64,000 nt of DNA from Shinella kummerowiae (GTDB taxonomy: Bacteria; Pseudomonadota; Alphaproteobacteria; Rhizobiales; Rhizobiaceae), in the NCBI RefSeq assembly GCF_009827055.1, contig NZ_WUMK01000005.1:1-64000 (forward strand), read 5' to 3'. Positions 8,300-18,748 of this stretch are shown here, piece after piece (positions within the stretch are counted from its first letter, which is position 1; each line of letters opens with the position of its first letter). The notes beneath the pieces are model-generated. The model was not told where the DNA came from, did no database searches, and saw only the letters and a list, made by a program, of their open reading frames with translations. The position numbers were made by a program, and so were the translations under genes.

Positions 8300-9337
8300 A
8301 TGACTTTCGCCGCCTCCGTCCAAGACCGTTTCCGGGGCATGCCCTCCGGATTTGCAGCCTACTGGCCGGGCTTTGCCGTCGCCGCCGCCGTGGCCGTCGC
8401 AGCCCAGTTCCTGTCCGATCATTATGGTGCGCCGGCCATGCTGATGGCCCTGCTGCTTGGCATTGCCTTCCACTTCCTGTCGGAAGAGGGACGCTGCGTG
8501 GCGGGCATCGATTTCTGTGCCAAGCATGTGCTCAGGATCGGTGTGGCGCTGCTCGGCATGCGCATCAGCGTCGATCTTCTGATCGGCCTCGGTGCCAGCA
8601 CCATCCTGCTGCTCGTGTCGGCACTGGTCGCCACGATCGGCTTCGGCCTGCTCACGGCAAAACTGCTTGGCCGCGGTTGGCGGCTGGCACTGCTCACCAG
8701 CGGCTCTGTCGCGATCTGCGGCGCTTCTGCGGCGATGGCGATCGCCGCGGTGCTGCCGAAGAACGAGTTTTCCGAGCGCAACCTGATCTTTACCGTGCTC
8801 TCGGTCACGGTACTCTCGACGCTCGCCATGATCGCCTATCCGATCATTGCCCAGACCATGGGGCTGGACGCGCGTGCAACAGGCATCTTCTTCGGCGGCA
8901 CCATCCACGACGTGGCGCAGGTCGTCGGCGCCGGCTTCTCCGTCTCTCCGGAAGCGGGAGAAACGGCGACGCTCGTCAAGCTGATCCGCGTCACCATGCT
9001 GGCACCGGTCGTGCTGATCTATTCGCTCTCGTTGCGCAACGTGCCGCAGCGGGAAGGCGAGACCGGCAAGCGCCCGCCGCTCATGCCCGGCTTCGTTATC
9101 GCCTTCCTGATCTTCGCCGCGCTCAACTCCTTCGGTCTGGTGCCGGAACTGGTGGCGAATGCCGGCATGGAAACCTCGCGCTGGGCGCTGCTTGCCGGCA
9201 TCGTTGCCGTCGGCATGCGAACCTCGCTGCGCCGCGTGCTCGACGTCGGTGGCGACGCCGTCGCCCTCATCGTCGCCGAGACCGTCTTCATCGCTCTCTT
9301 CATTCTCGTCGGCATTCACTATCTGGGACACGCCTGA
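8300..9337 (+). CDS. tauZ: TauZ/YeiH-family putative sulfate or sulfite exporter
   Basis: 345 aa with about ten hydrophobic segments and the UPF0324/YeiH pattern (AMLMALLLGIAFHFL, LRIGVALLGMRIS, SGSVAICGASAAMAIAAVLP, FFGGTIHDVAQVVGAG). Members of this putative sulfate exporter family are encoded beside xsc or suy genes and called TauZ or SuyZ. The likely job is release of sulfite or sulfate from the Xsc reaction, but the substrate is inferred. The ATG at 8300 was chosen by family N-terminus. The stop overlaps the pta start (TGATG). Confidence 0.82.
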   Translation: MTFAASVQDRFRGMPSGFAAYWPGFAVAAAVAVAAQFLSDHYGAPAMLMALLLGIAFHFLSEEGRCVAGIDFCAKHVLRIGVALLGMRISVDLLIGLGASTILLLVSALVATIGFGLLTAKLLGRGWRLALLTSGSVAICGASAAMAIAAVLPKNEFSERNLIFTVLSVTVLSTLAMIAYPIIAQTMGLDARATGIFFGGTIHDVAQVVGAGFSVSPEAGETATLVKLIRVTMLAPVVLIYSLSLRNVPQREGETGKRPPLMPGFVIAFLIFAALNSFGLVPELVANAGMETSRWALLAGIVAVGMRTSLRRVLDVGGDAVALIVAETVFIALFILVGIHYLGHA

Positions 9338-10335
9338 TGAAACCGCTCGACCGCATTCTCGAAGCTGCGAAATCCGCGCCACGGCATATCGTGCTCGCCG
9401 AAGGGGAAGACCCGCGTATTGTCGAGGGGGCGGTGCAGGCTGTCCGCGCGGGCGTGGCCAGCATCACCCTCGTCGGTCGCCGAACAATCGTCGAAGAGCG
9501 ACTTGCCGCGGTCGGCGCCGGGGCGGGCGAAATCCGCATCGAGGATCCGGCCTCGTCTCTCCTTACACCACGTCTGACCGCTGCCTATTACGCGCTTCGC
9601 AAGGCCAAGGGCATCGACGAGGCTGCGGCCGACGCGGCGGTCCGCTCGCCGCTCGTCTTTGCCGCCATGATGGTGCGCGCGGGCGAGGCGGACGGCACGG
9701 TGGGTGGGGCTGTGGCGACCACGGCCGACACGGTGCGCGCCGCGCTCCAGACCATCGGCCGCGCGCCCGGCGTCGGCCTGGTGTCGAGCTTCTTCCTGAT
9801 GATGCTGTGCGAGGCGCATCATGTGAAGAAGGGCGCCTTCGTCTTTGCCGATTGCGGGCTGGTGGTTGATCCGGACGCGGCGGGGCTTGCCGATATCGCC
9901 GTGATGTCGGCGCGCTCCTTCGAGGCACTGGCCGGCAAGCCGGCAAAGGTGGCGATGCTGTCCTTCTCGACCGCCGGCAGCGCCGCGCACGAGCGGGTCT
10001 CAAAGGTGGTGGAGGCGACGCGGTTGGCGCATGCCGCGGAACCCTGCCTTGTCATCGATGGCGAGTTGCAGTTCGACACCGCCTTTGTCGAGGCCGTCAG
10101 CGCCGCCAAGGCGCCGCAGTCGGCACTGCATGGCGAGGCCAATGTCTTCGTTTTCCCCAATCTCGATGCCGCCAATATCGGCTACAAGATCGCCCAGCGC
10201 ATCGGCGGCGCCACCGCCATCGGTCCTATCCTGCAGGGCCTCGCCAGGCCCGCCAATGATCTGTCTCGTGGCTGCAACGCCGCCGACGTCTTCCACATGA
10301 TCGCCGTCACCGTGGTCCAGGCCGGCAATCGTTGA
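9337..10335 (+). CDS. pta: Pta, phosphate acetyltransferase (catalytic-domain form)
   Basis: 332 aa PTA_PTB domain without the N-terminal DRTGG region of long Pta enzymes. Typical segments are IVLAEGEDPRIVEGAVQA at the start, MMVRAGEADGTVGGAVATTA in the middle and NVFVFPNLDAANIGYKIAQR near the end. It converts the acetyl phosphate made by Xsc into acetyl-CoA. The start shares one base with the tauZ stop, so the genes are coupled. A hairpin candidate follows directly. Confidence 0.93.
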   Translation: MKPLDRILEAAKSAPRHIVLAEGEDPRIVEGAVQAVRAGVASITLVGRRTIVEERLAAVGAGAGEIRIEDPASSLLTPRLTAAYYALRKAKGIDEAAADAAVRSPLVFAAMMVRAGEADGTVGGAVATTADTVRAALQTIGRAPGVGLVSSFFLMMLCEAHHVKKGAFVFADCGLVVDPDAAGLADIAVMSARSFEALAGKPAKVAMLSFSTAGSAAHERVSKVVEATRLAHAAEPCLVIDGELQFDTAFVEAVSAAKAPQSALHGEANVFVFPNLDAANIGYKIAQRIGGATAIGPILQGLARPANDLSRGCNAADVFHMIAVTVVQAGNR

Positions 10336-10343
10336 GGGATCCG

Positions 10344-10382
10344 AAAACCCAAACAAATCCAAACGGATATTAGGCGGGTTTT
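10344..10382 (+). terminator. Possible terminator after pta
   Basis: AAAACCC (10344-10350) can pair with GGGTTTT (10376-10382). Inside the loop a smaller AATCC/GGAT pairing is possible. The T-rich right arm lies just past the pta stop, where the taurine operon would end. The loop is long, so this is only a candidate. Confidence 0.35.
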
Positions 10383-10519
10383 AACGATCTATATCAATTC
10401 TGCACTTCCGGGCGAGTTCGCTCGACGCTGCCATGACGGCAAGATTTCCCGCACATCATACGATCAGAAATCCTGCTTGTGCGCGGGCACGGCCGGGCAT
10501 TGGAATTCGGGAGGCTTCC

Positions 10520-12619
10520 TTGAAAATACGTCTCAACCTCATGGCCAAGATCCTCTTGGCAGCGTCGCTGGCCGTCATCGCGGCCTTTTCCGGTTTTTCG
10601 GTCTATATCGACACGCTGCAACGCGGTACGGTCGCCAAGGGCGTGGCGGCGGAGATCGAATCGTCCGGCCAACTGGCCGCGACCGGCATTTCCAACTGGC
10701 TGAGCGCCCGCGTGATGCTGACCGAGCTGGTCGCCGATATCGCCGGGAAGTCGACCGGCAGAGAGGATATGCTCCAGCGTTTCGGTAATCCGCTTCTGTC
10801 GCGCGAATTTGCCATGGTCTATTACGGCAACGGGGCCGATGGCGCCTTTACGCGCCTCCCGCCCGCCGAGATGCCCAAGGATTTCGATCCGCGCAAACGC
10901 GCCTGGTACAAGGATGCCGTCAAGCTTGACGGACCACTCTTAACGGATCCCTATAACGACGCCGCCAGCAATGCGCTGGTGATCAGCGCCGTCGTTCCGG
11001 TCAAGCGCGACGGTGAACTCATTGGCGTCGCCGGTACCGATTTCCCGCTTGAAGGTCTCGTCGGTATGATCGGCAAGGTCGATCTCGGCGGCATGGGTTC
11101 GGCCTTCCTCGTCAACGGCGACGGCACGGTGCTGGTCCACCCGGACCCCGCTTTGGTCTCCAAATCCCTTGCCGACATGTTCCCGCAGGCGACCCCCGTC
11201 ATCGACAGCAAGGGTCTCATGCAGACCGAACTTGGTGGCAAGCAGGTCTTGGTCAGCTTCCTGCCAATCGCTGGCCTGCCGGTCGGCAACTGGTATCTCG
11301 GCCTGATCGTCGATCGGGATATCGCCAATGCCAGCATCGGCGAGTTCCGCCTGGCCGCGTCGATCGGCACCGTCGTCGGTGTCGTTGCCATGATAGGGGT
11401 GCTGGCCCTGCTTCTGTCCCGCCTGGTCGTAAAACCCGTGGTCCGCATGACCGGCATGATGAGCCGGCTGGCGCGTGGCGACGTTTCAGAGGAAATTCCG
11501 GCGGCGGACCGCACGGACGAGATCGGCCGCATGGCGGCGGCCGTCGCCGTGTTCCGCGACAATGCCATCGAGCGCACCCGCCTCGAAAACGCCGCCGAGG
11601 AGGGCCGCGTGCTGTCCGAAGGCGAACGCCGCGAGCGTGAGGCGCTCAAGGCCCGCGAGGCGGCCGAAATCCACCACGCCGTCGAGGCGTTGGCGGATGG
11701 CCTCGGGCGGCTTGCCGAGGGGGACCTCGCCCACCGCATCGACACCCCCTTCGCCGGCCATCTCGATCGCCTGCGCACCGACTTCAACCACTCCGTCACC
11801 AAGTTGCACACGGCGATGACGACGGTCGGCCAGAACGCCCGCGCCATCGATGCCGGCGCCATGGAAATCCGCACGGCCGCCGACGACCTCGCCCGCCGCA
11901 CGGAGCAGCAGGCCGCCTCCGTCGAGGAGACCGCCGCAGCACTTGAGGAGATCACGACGACCGTGAAGGACTCGACGCGTCGGGCGGAGGAGGTCGGCTC
12001 GCTGGTCTCGCGCACCCGCAGCGGTGCGGAAAAGTCGGGCGAGGTGGTGCGCCGCGCCGTCTCGGCCATGCAGGGCATCGAAAAGTCCTCGAGCGAGATC
12101 ACCAACATCATCGGCGTGATCGACGACATCGCCTTCCAGACCAACCTGCTGGCGCTGAATGCGGGCGTCGAGGCGGCGCGTGCCGGTGAGGCTGGCAAGG
12201 GCTTTGCGGTCGTCGCCCAGGAGGTGCGCGAGCTTGCCCAGCGCTCGGCCAATGCGGCCAAGGAGATCAAGGCGCTGATCACCACCTCGGGCGAACAGGT
12301 GCGCTCCGGCGTGTCGCTGGTCGACGAGACGGGTGCGGCGCTGGAAGCGATCGTGCGCGAGGTGCAGGAGATCAACGGCCACGTCAACGCCATCGTCACC
12401 GCCGCCCGCGAGCAGTCGACGGGGCTGCAGGAGATCAACACCGCCGTCAACACGATGGACCAGGGTACACAGCAGAACGCCGCCATGGTTGAGGAACAGA
12501 CCGCCGCCAGCCACGGCCTTGCGGCCGAAGCCGCAGCGCTCAACGCCTTGCTGGCGCAGTTCCGGCTCGGGCAGGGGGCTGCAACCTACGAGGCCCGCCC
12601 GGCGCGGCGCGCGGCCTGA
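10520..12619 (+). CDS. Methyl-accepting chemotaxis protein with periplasmic Cache domain
   Basis: 699 aa. One helix lies at about residues 8-29, then a periplasmic Cache-like sensor ([46 protein letters not shown]), then a second helix near 277-300. HAMP segments follow, then a methyl-accepting signalling domain whose hairpin tip [20 protein letters not shown] is near 537-560. TTG at 10520 is favoured because GGGAGG lies five bases upstream and the protein then begins right before the first helix; an in-frame ATG at 10433 has no good RBS. The ligand is unknown. Adjacency to taurine genes only hints at taurine or a related solute. Confidence 0.88.
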   Translation: MKIRLNLMAKILLAASLAVIAAFSGFSVYIDTLQRGTVAKGVAAEIESSGQLAATGISNWLSARVMLTELVADIAGKSTGREDMLQRFGNPLLSREFAMVYYGNGADGAFTRLPPAEMPKDFDPRKRAWYKDAVKLDGPLLTDPYNDAASNALVISAVVPVKRDGELIGVAGTDFPLEGLVGMIGKVDLGGMGSAFLVNGDGTVLVHPDPALVSKSLADMFPQATPVIDSKGLMQTELGGKQVLVSFLPIAGLPVGNWYLGLIVDRDIANASIGEFRLAASIGTVVGVVAMIGVLALLLSRLVVKPVVRMTGMMSRLARGDVSEEIPAADRTDEIGRMAAAVAVFRDNAIERTRLENAAEEGRVLSEGERREREALKAREAAEIHHAVEALADGLGRLAEGDLAHRIDTPFAGHLDRLRTDFNHSVTKLHTAMTTVGQNARAIDAGAMEIRTAADDLARRTEQQAASVEETAAALEEITTTVKDSTRRAEEVGSLVSRTRSGAEKSGEVVRRAVSAMQGIEKSSSEITNIIGVIDDIAFQTNLLALNAGVEAARAGEAGKGFAVVAQEVRELAQRSANAAKEIKALITTSGEQVRSGVSLVDETGAALEAIVREVQEINGHVNAIVTAAREQSTGLQEINTAVNTMDQGTQQNAAMVEEQTAASHGLAAEAAALNALLAQFRLGQGAATYEARPARRAA

Positions 12620-12642
12620 GCGGCCTCTGGTTAAACGGGATT

Positions 12643-12672
12643 GGAGGTTGCTGCCTTACGGTTGCAGCCTCC
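12643..12672. terminator. Hairpin between convergent MCP and rfbA genes
   Basis: GGAGGTTGCTGCC and GGTTGCAGCCTCC flank a TTAC loop. The arms pair with a wobble and two mismatches. It lies between the stops of two convergent genes, so a bidirectional terminator is plausible. There is no clear T-run. Confidence 0.35.
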
Positions 12673-12737
12673 AGTTCTGGTTCTGTCGCGATGCTCGCCG
12701 TATCCGGTGCTGTCTTCGTCCCGCTCTTGCGCCCTTC

Positions 12738-13601
12738 CTACTGAAGCAATCGTCTCAGATAGTTGCCGTAGTCGCTCTTGCCGTATCGCTCGGCCTGTTT
12801 CTCGAACTCGGTGCATGAAATGAAGCCCTGGCCGAGCGCGACTTCTTCCGGGCAGGCGATCTTGAAGCCCTGACGTTTTTCGAGTGTGCGCACGAAATCG
12901 CCCGCTTCGAGCAGGCTCTCCGGCGTGCCGGTGTCGAGCCAGGCATAGCCGCGTCCCATGATCGATACTCTGAGCGTGCCGCGTTCCAGATAGTGGCGGT
13001 TGACATCCGTGATCTCATATTCACCACGGTCCGAAGGCTTCAGGGTGGCCGCGACCTCCACCACGGAGGGGTCATAGAAATAGAGACCCGCGACAGCCCA
13101 GTTGGATTTCGGCGCCTTCGGTTTTTCCTCGATGGAGACCGCTTTCATTTCCCTGTCGAACTCGACCACGCCATAGCGCTCCGGATCGACGACATGATAG
13201 GCGAAGACCGTGCCACCCGCCGTGTTTGCGCTTGCATCCGCCAGGAGCTTGGGCAGGCCATGCCCGAAGAAGATGTTGTCGCCGAGGATAAGGCAGCAAT
13301 TCGAGTGACCGATGAAATCGGCGCCGATCACAAAGGCCTGCGCAAGGCCCTCCGGCCTCGGCTGGATGGCATAGGAAAGCTGCAAGCCCCATTGCGCGCC
13401 GTCGCCCAGAAGCTTTTGGAAGTGCGGCATGTCGTGTGGTGTGGAAATGACCAGGATGTCGCGAATACCCGCCAGCATCAGGGTCGTCAGCGGATAATAG
13501 ATCATCGGCTTGTCATAGATCGGCAGGATCTGCTTGCTGATCGCCATGGTCATCGGATGCAACCGCGTGCCGTTGCCGCCGGCCAGAATGATGCCTTTCA
13601 T
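12738..13601 (-). CDS. rfbA: RfbA, glucose-1-phosphate thymidylyltransferase
   Basis: 287 aa nucleotidyltransferase, typical RmlA length. It opens with [17 protein letters not shown], the sugar-nucleotide loop, and has [15 protein letters not shown] and the LGDNIFFG metal/phosphate segment. It makes dTDP-glucose from glucose-1-phosphate and dTTP, the first step to dTDP-L-rhamnose. It is the last gene of the minus-strand operon rfbC-rfbB-rfbD-rfbA. Its start overlaps the rfbD stop by 4 bases (ATGA). Confidence 0.95.
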   Translation of the reverse strand: MKGIILAGGNGTRLHPMTMAISKQILPIYDKPMIYYPLTTLMLAGIRDILVISTPHDMPHFQKLLGDGAQWGLQLSYAIQPRPEGLAQAFVIGADFIGHSNCCLILGDNIFFGHGLPKLLADASANTAGGTVFAYHVVDPERYGVVEFDREMKAVSIEEKPKAPKSNWAVAGLYFYDPSVVEVAATLKPSDRGEYEITDVNRHYLERGTLRVSIMGRGYAWLDTGTPESLLEAGDFVRTLEKRQGFKIACPEEVALGQGFISCTEFEKQAERYGKSDYGNYLRRLLQ

Positions 13602-14521
13602 TGCCGTTCCCCAGAATGAGCGCTTCTTGCCTGCGTGAGCTTTCCACCGAGAAGCGTCTCAACAACCTTGCGGGTCGACGTCCGCCAGTCCGGCAGTGTG
13701 ATGCCGTAGATGTGTGTGAGCTTGTCGCTCGAAAGTCTGGAATTTGCCGGCCGCTTGACCGGTGACGGATATTGGTCGGAGGCGATCGGGACGACCTCGA
13801 CAGGGTTGCGCTCGTAGGCCTCCGCCGCGCAAAAGATCTCGTGCGCGAACTCCGCCCAGCTGGCTTCGCCGGCGCCGGTCAGGTGAAAGATACCGCGATA
13901 CCGACCATCGCGGTCATCGACCATCCGCCGCGCCGCCAGGATCAGGGCGCGGGCGATATCCTCGGCCGAGGTTGGACAGCCCTGCTGGTCGGCGACGACG
14001 GGGAGCTTGTCGCGCGTTTCTCCGAGCCTGAGCATGATCTTGAGAAAGTTGACGCCATAGGGCGAATAGACCCAGGCCGTGCGAAAGATCGCGAGGTTGC
14101 TGGCGGCCGCCACTGCGCGGTGCTCGCCGTCCAGTTTCGACGCGCCATAGACGCAAATCGGCCCAACCGGATCAGTCTCGACATAGCGACCTGGTTTGCG
14201 GCCGTTGAACACATAGTCCGTGGACAGGTGGAGCAGCGGCACGTCGAGCCGGGCAGCCGCCTCGGCCACGGCGCCGGCGCCGAGGCCATTGACGGCAAAG
14301 GCGAGATCCCGCTCTGTCTCCGCTTTGTCGACCATGGTATAGGCGGCGGCCGAGACGATTGCATCCGGGCGTACCGCCGAGAGCGCAGACATGATGCTGG
14401 CCGGAACCGCGAGGTCCAGTTCCGGCCGGCCGGCCGTCACGATCTCGACATCCATGTGCGGGCCGAGGGCCGCGAGTGACCGCGCGATCTGACCTTCCTT
14501 GCCGGTGACGACGATCCGCAT
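13598..14521 (-). CDS. rfbD: RfbD, dTDP-4-dehydrorhamnose reductase
   Basis: 307 aa extended SDR (RmlD family). The N-terminal [16 protein letters not shown] binds NAD(P)H. The TDYVFNG segment and YGASKLDGE contain the catalytic Ser/Thr-Tyr-Lys set. It performs the last reduction to dTDP-L-rhamnose. The ATG at 14521 was chosen because the Rossmann strand begins there; the frame is open further upstream but would run into rfbB. The gene overlaps rfbA by 4 bases. Confidence 0.93.
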   Translation of the reverse strand: MRIVVTGKEGQIARSLAALGPHMDVEIVTAGRPELDLAVPASIMSALSAVRPDAIVSAAAYTMVDKAETERDLAFAVNGLGAGAVAEAAARLDVPLLHLSTDYVFNGRKPGRYVETDPVGPICVYGASKLDGEHRAVAAASNLAIFRTAWVYSPYGVNFLKIMLRLGETRDKLPVVADQQGCPTSAEDIARALILAARRMVDDRDGRYRGIFHLTGAGEASWAEFAHEIFCAAEAYERNPVEVVPIASDQYPSPVKRPANSRLSSDKLTHIYGITLPDWRTSTRKVVETLLGGKLTQARSAHSGERQ

Positions 14522-14526
14522 CGAAC

Positions 14527-15585
14527 TCACGCCCGCCTTTCCAGCAGGCCGAGGCGCTCGCCGGGATAGACGGTTTTGCGCAACGGTCGCCACCACCACT
14601 CGTTCTCGAGAAACCAGGCAACGGTCTTCTCGATACCGCTCTCGAATTTCTCCTGCGCTTTCCAGCCGAGTTCGGTCTCCAGCCGTGTCGCATCGATGGC
14701 ATAGCGCGCGTCGTGGCCTGGCCGGTCATCGACATAGGTGATCAGGTGTTCATGCGGGCCGTCTTTCGGCCGCATCGCATCCATGATCTGGCAGATGCGC
14801 CTGACCACATCGATGTTGCGCTGTTCGTTGCGGCCGCCGACATTGTACTTCTCGCCCGGCCGGCCCCTTTCGGCGATGAGGTGCAGCGCGCGGGCGTGAT
14901 CCTCGACATAGAGCCAGTCCCGGATATTCGCGCCCTTGCCATAAACCGGCAGCGGCTTTCCCTCGAGGGCATTGAGAATAACGAGAGGGATGAGTTTTTC
15001 CGGAAAATGGTAAGGCCCGTAATTGTTCGAGCAGTTCGACACGATCACCGGAAGCCCGTAAGTCCGCTGCCAGGCGATGGCCAGATGGTCGCTTGCCGCC
15101 TTCGAAGCCGAGTAAGGCGAGGAGGGATCGTAGGGCGTGTCTTCATGGAAAAGGTCCTGATCGCCCAGAGAGCCGTAGACCTCGTCGGTCGAGACATGCA
15201 CGAAGCGGAAATGTACCCGTGCGGAAGCGGACAGGCCGTTCCAGTACGCCCGCGCGGCCTCGAGCAGGGTGAACGTGCCCACCACATTGGTTTCGATGAA
15301 GGTGCCGGCTGCGTTGATCGAGCGGTCGACATGGCTTTCGGCGGCGAGATGCATCACGCGATCAGGCCGGAAGCTGTCGAATATATCGGTCATGATCGGT
15401 TTAGCGCAGATATCCGCCTTGAAGAAACGGTAGTTCGGCGCGTTTTCGACATCCTTCAGCGAGGCGAGGTTGCCGGCATAGGTCAGCTTGTCGACATTGA
15501 GCACCTCGACGCCGACCTCGCGCACCAGGTAACGGATGAGGGCCGAGCCGATGAAACCCGCGCCGCCGGTGACAAGAATACGCAT
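14527..15585 (-). CDS. rfbB: RfbB, dTDP-glucose 4,6-dehydratase
   Basis: 352 aa, the usual RmlB length. It starts [20 protein letters not shown]. Family landmarks are [26 protein letters not shown] and the catalytic [11 protein letters not shown]. It converts dTDP-glucose to the 4-keto-6-deoxy intermediate. The start at 15585 lies two bases beyond the rfbC stop. The same frame is open upstream through rfbC, but that part is not RmlB-like. The intermediate could also feed other deoxysugars of this locus. Confidence 0.95.
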   Translation of the reverse strand: MRILVTGGAGFIGSALIRYLVREVGVEVLNVDKLTYAGNLASLKDVENAPNYRFFKADICAKPIMTDIFDSFRPDRVMHLAAESHVDRSINAAGTFIETNVVGTFTLLEAARAYWNGLSASARVHFRFVHVSTDEVYGSLGDQDLFHEDTPYDPSSPYSASKAASDHLAIAWQRTYGLPVIVSNCSNNYGPYHFPEKLIPLVILNALEGKPLPVYGKGANIRDWLYVEDHARALHLIAERGRPGEKYNVGGRNEQRNIDVVRRICQIMDAMRPKDGPHEHLITYVDDRPGHDARYAIDATRLETELGWKAQEKFESGIEKTVAWFLENEWWWRPLRKTVYPGERLGLLERRA

Positions 15586-15587
15586 TG

Positions 15588-16169
15588 TCAGGCCCTCTCC
15601 AGAAACGGGGAAAATGTGAAGGACGGCGGAAGATCTGCCAGCGACGGCTGTGCCGCGTCCTTTTCCGACAAAACGACCTCTGCCGCCTCGGCCGGCCATG
15701 CGATACCGATAGCGGGGTCGTTCCAGCGCAGACCACGGTCGTGCTGCGCGCTGTAGGGTGCCGTGACCTTGTAATGAACGATGGTGTGCGGCTCGAGCGT
15801 CAAGAAGCCGTGCGCGAAGCCGGTCGGGATCCAGAGTTGGGCGCCGTTCCCGCCGGAGAGTTCGGCGCCTGCCCATTGGCCGAAGGTCGGCGATCCCGCG
15901 CGTATATCGACGGCGACGTCGAAAACCGAGCCTCTGATGCACTGGATGAGCTTGCCCTGGGCGAAAGGGTCGAGCTGGAAGTGGAGCCCCCGTATCGTTC
16001 CCTTCGCTGCGGAGAGCGACTGGTTGTCCTGCACGAAGGTGACATCCGCGACATGTTCCCGGAACCAGGCGTCCTTGAACACCTCCGAGAAATAGCCCCT
16101 GTCGTCACCGTGCCGGGTCGGCACGATCTTCACAATGTCTGCAATGGCAAGCCGTTCAAGTTGTGTCAT
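15588..16169 (-). CDS. rfbC: RfbC, dTDP-4-dehydrorhamnose 3,5-epimerase
   Basis: 193 aa RmlC cupin. Diagnostic pieces are [32 protein letters not shown] with the catalytic His, and [11 protein letters not shown]. It epimerises C3 and C5 of dTDP-4-keto-6-deoxyglucose. It is the first gene of the rfbCBDA operon, so the promoter should lie in the long AT-rich gap upstream (higher coordinates). Confidence 0.94.
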   Translation of the reverse strand: MTQLERLAIADIVKIVPTRHGDDRGYFSEVFKDAWFREHVADVTFVQDNQSLSAAKGTIRGLHFQLDPFAQGKLIQCIRGSVFDVAVDIRAGSPTFGQWAGAELSGGNGAQLWIPTGFAHGFLTLEPHTIVHYKVTAPYSAQHDRGLRWNDPAIGIAWPAEAAEVVLSEKDAAQPSLADLPPSFTFSPFLERA

Positions 16170-17189
16170 AGGCCCCCCGCGATGTTTTTATCACCGGAAA
16201 GGGCCGCAACTCATTCGAGACTAATGTTCACGGTTTTACAAATATTGCCGATACAAACCTCCAGACCAAGTACAAAAGGCGTAGTTATCGACGTTTCTAC
16301 ATAACGCTTGTACGTCCGAAGCCGTGAGAAAAACGCGCCCGGCTTTGGCGTCGCGTGCGATGGCCGTCTTTCGGCTCTTTTGGGGGCGGTGTTGCGGTGG
16401 TCCAAAGGTCGGCCAGCCGGATATACAAGGCTACCAATCGCTTTTTGACGCGGACGACGCGGCTGGCCGCCGCGCGCTCGGTCGAATCCTATGCAGCCCG
16501 CCCTCTGGTCACCATCGTGGTTGAACGCCGCGGGCCGTTTCACTGGCGTCAACACGGCTGCCAAGCCGCCATCGCCGCGTATCTATGCGGTCTAAGAGGG
16601 TTGAATTCTCACGAGAAAGATCGCGCCAAAGGCGTGGGAAGAGCCTGTGCGATCGTTAATTTCAAGCGCAAACTGCAATTATTTTGGACAAATTCGGAAC
16701 AGAAAATTGTCCGGCATACTTATCTACAATATAGCTATCGTAACCTGCTAAATTTCATTTTCCTAAAATTAGGAAATATACACACAATTTCCAATTATTC
16801 TCTTGTTTAACTGCGAGAACTTTCAAGAACTTTTGGATTGTTTTTCGAGATGCATGGCGCGGATAAAAGAATTATGCGGTTCTTCGGAGGGATTTTTTTG
16901 GTGATTTATTTAATCGTAAGCTATGGAAACTAACTAAAAAACGCTACGGCGATTGGCTATTATCCTTTGCAATTAAGCATCGACATAGAGTCGTACAAAA
17001 TAGCTATGCAGGTTGAAATATTTACGATATATTAGTCATACATTATTGGGCGACATCCTTAAAGATGCAGGTTATTTCGCTGCCAGGTTCGGCTGGGGGA
17101 TCTCTGGGTGCGCACCAGTGAGATAAAAAAATCGTCGTTTTAGAGGTCAAAAGAGAAGACTAACCGTCTTGACATGGAGTATTGTGGTC
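16170..17189. other. About 1 kb non-coding gap, AT-rich in its second half
   Basis: This gap separates rfbC (minus) from a LuxR-type gene (plus). No reading frame here looks protein-like. Bases about 16650-17070 are clearly richer in A and T than the surrounding genes, with runs such as CTAAATTTCATTTTCCTAAAA. Promoters for the two divergent units should lie here. I could not define a convincing -35/-10 pair or RNA gene. Confidence 0.6.
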
Positions 17190-17948
17190 ATGGCATCGAC
17201 ACAGACGTACATGGGGGGAAAGGAATTTCCCGCTTCTAGCTTTGCAGATTTCTCGGATTCTAATGGACGGCAAATCTCGGTTGGCCCATCCGGCCGAGAA
17301 AAGACGATAATGGTACTGGATCGAAGGTCGCTGGATGGGCAATGTCTGGCAAAATGCCTCGGATCGCACAAGAGCGGATTGGAGTTTATCGCCGTCACTT
17401 CGGCGGAACACTGGAACTCGTTGAGGGACGAGGTTCCGCCGCTCGCTGCAATCCTCTTCAATATCGGCGGGGATAACGCCGACAATCCGGCCGTGGCCGA
17501 AAGTGTCAGGGCCCTTGCCGAGGAATTCCGGGTGCCGGTCATCCTTCTTGCGGATTCGGCGGACCTCCTGCAGATCATGAAGGCGCTCGAATTCGGCGCG
17601 AAGAGTTATATTCCATCATCCGTAACAATCGATGTTTGCCTGGAGGCCATCGCCTTGTCCTTGGCCGGCGGCGTTTTCCTGCCCGCAAGCAGCGTGCTCG
17701 CCGCGCGTCAAATGCTGGAGGCCGAGGCGCCACCAGCGCGGCTGCTCGACAGCATGTTCACGGCCCGGCAGATCGAGGTGGCAAATGCCGTGCGTCGCGG
17801 CAAGGCCAACAAAATCATCGCCTATGAGCTCAATCTTCGTGAGAGCACCGTCAAGGTGCATATACGCAACATCATGAAGAAGATGAACGCGACCAATCGC
17901 ACCGAGGTTGCCTACAAGCTCAACGAACTGTTTCCGCTGGAAGCTTGA
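17190..17948 (+). CDS. Orphan LuxR-type response regulator (flank of EPS locus)
   Basis: About 252 aa. The C-terminus is a LuxR/NarL helix-turn-helix (MFTARQIEVANAVRRG, NKIIAYELNLRESTVKVHIR). The N-terminal half has the spacing of a receiver domain (IMVLDRRSLDGQ, ILFNIGGDNAD) but no clear phospho-acceptor aspartate set, so it may be a degenerate receiver. ATG at 17190 follows GGAG at 17175; TTG 17169 and ATG 17211 are alternatives. It is related to the regulator at 43683-44408, and the two bracket the EPS genes, suggesting locus control. Confidence 0.82.
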   Translation: MASTQTYMGGKEFPASSFADFSDSNGRQISVGPSGREKTIMVLDRRSLDGQCLAKCLGSHKSGLEFIAVTSAEHWNSLRDEVPPLAAILFNIGGDNADNPAVAESVRALAEEFRVPVILLADSADLLQIMKALEFGAKSYIPSSVTIDVCLEAIALSLAGGVFLPASSVLAARQMLEAEAPPARLLDSMFTARQIEVANAVRRGKANKIIAYELNLRESTVKVHIRNIMKKMNATNRTEVAYKLNELFPLEA

Positions 17949-17964
17949 GTTAAACAGACGCGAC

Positions 17965-17996
17965 AAAAAGACGGCCCGTTTTGCAACGGGCCGTCT
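17965..17996 (-). terminator. Rho-independent terminator for the exoY-like gene
   Basis: A perfect 12-bp stem (AGACGGCCCGTT, 17969-17980, and AACGGGCCGTCT, 17985-17996) closes a TTGC loop. Read on the minus strand it is followed by CTTTTTG, a classic T-tail, about 50 bases past the stop of the exoY-like gene. On the plus strand there is no T-run, though the stem might still slow transcription from the LuxR gene. Confidence 0.8.
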
Positions 17997-18043
17997 CGCG
18001 TGTGAAGGAGCGTCAGTGCCTGAGCTTTTGGGGCAGGGGGCGA

Positions 18044-18712
18044 TCAGACACCGGTACCCTTCAACACGACGATGGGGGTTTTAGAGAGAATCCGGATGTC
18101 CGTGAAAAGCGACATCCTGTTAAAATACTCGGTGTCTATGACCGCGCGCTCCGCAAACGTCGCTTCGTTGCGCTTGCCGATCTGCCAAAGACCTGTCAGG
18201 CCCGGGCGCAGCCGATAATAAGCCGTTCCATCATAGAGTTGGCGTTGTTCCGGCAGTATCGGCCTCGGGCCGACAAGGCTCATGTCGCCGAGCAAGACAT
18301 TCAGCAATTGCGGGAGTTCGTCGAGCGAATATTTGCGCAGGTAGCGGCCTATGGCGGTGACCCTGGGATCGTCCCGCAGCTTCTGGCTCTGGTTCCACGC
18401 CAATCGAGCCTGCGGGTGAGCGGCCAGGTAGCTTTCCAGCTTGCGTTCTGCTTGTGGCACCATGGTCCGCAGCTTCCACAGCATGAATGTCCTGCCGCCC
18501 ATGCCGATACGCGGCTGGCGATAGAATGCGCTGCTTCCGTCCAGACGGACAAGCAGGGCCAGAATGCCTATCGCAAGCAAGGCGGCTGGCGCGATCATCA
18601 GCACGGCTGAAAGATCGAATGCCCTCTTTATAAAGATATAGAGGCGGTGTTTCTCCCGATTTTTGGATAGTTCCGGCTCTCTATCAGAGCTGTATAGAAG
18701 TATGTTCGCCAA
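18044..18712 (-). CDS. exoY: ExoY-family priming sugar transferase (undecaprenyl-phosphate sugar-1-phosphate transferase)
   Basis: About 222 aa bacterial sugar transferase domain with one N-terminal membrane helix (FDLSAVLMIAPAALLAIGIL). The core motifs are present: KLRTMVPQAE, RKYSLDELPQLLNVLLGDMS, LVGPRPILPEQ and RPGLTGLWQI. It would load the first sugar onto the lipid carrier at the inner membrane. TTG at 18712 is preferred because GGAGG lies six bases upstream; a TTG at 18748 gives 12 more residues. It is short, like ExoY of Sinorhizobium, and lacks the N-terminal membrane domain of WbaP or WcaJ. Confidence 0.9.
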   Translation of the reverse strand: MANILLYSSDREPELSKNREKHRLYIFIKRAFDLSAVLMIAPAALLAIGILALLVRLDGSSAFYRQPRIGMGGRTFMLWKLRTMVPQAERKLESYLAAHPQARLAWNQSQKLRDDPRVTAIGRYLRKYSLDELPQLLNVLLGDMSLVGPRPILPEQRQLYDGTAYYRLRPGLTGLWQIGKRNEATFAERAVIDTEYFNRMSLFTDIRILSKTPIVVLKGTGV

Positions 18713-18748
18713 TTTACGCCTCCAGCATCTCACGACGCGACTAATCAA

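Noticed and set aside
6400..8340. 646-aa open frame on the minus strand
   Set aside because: Antisense to xsc, which is unmistakable on the plus strand; composition is typical of shadow frames.
8224..9336. Upstream extension of the pta frame
   Set aside because: The frame is open through tauZ but its translation is Arg/His-rich nonsense; Pta starts at 9337 by family N-terminus and TGATG coupling.
10951..12543. 530-aa minus-strand frame opposite the chemoreceptor
   Set aside because: Ser/Arg-rich shadow; the plus-strand MCP has complete HAMP and signalling motifs.
17075..17130. Hairpin CTGGGTGC-GCACCAG upstream of the LuxR gene as terminator or riboswitch
   Set aside because: The stem is interrupted and no T-run follows on either relevant strand; no riboswitch consensus recognised.
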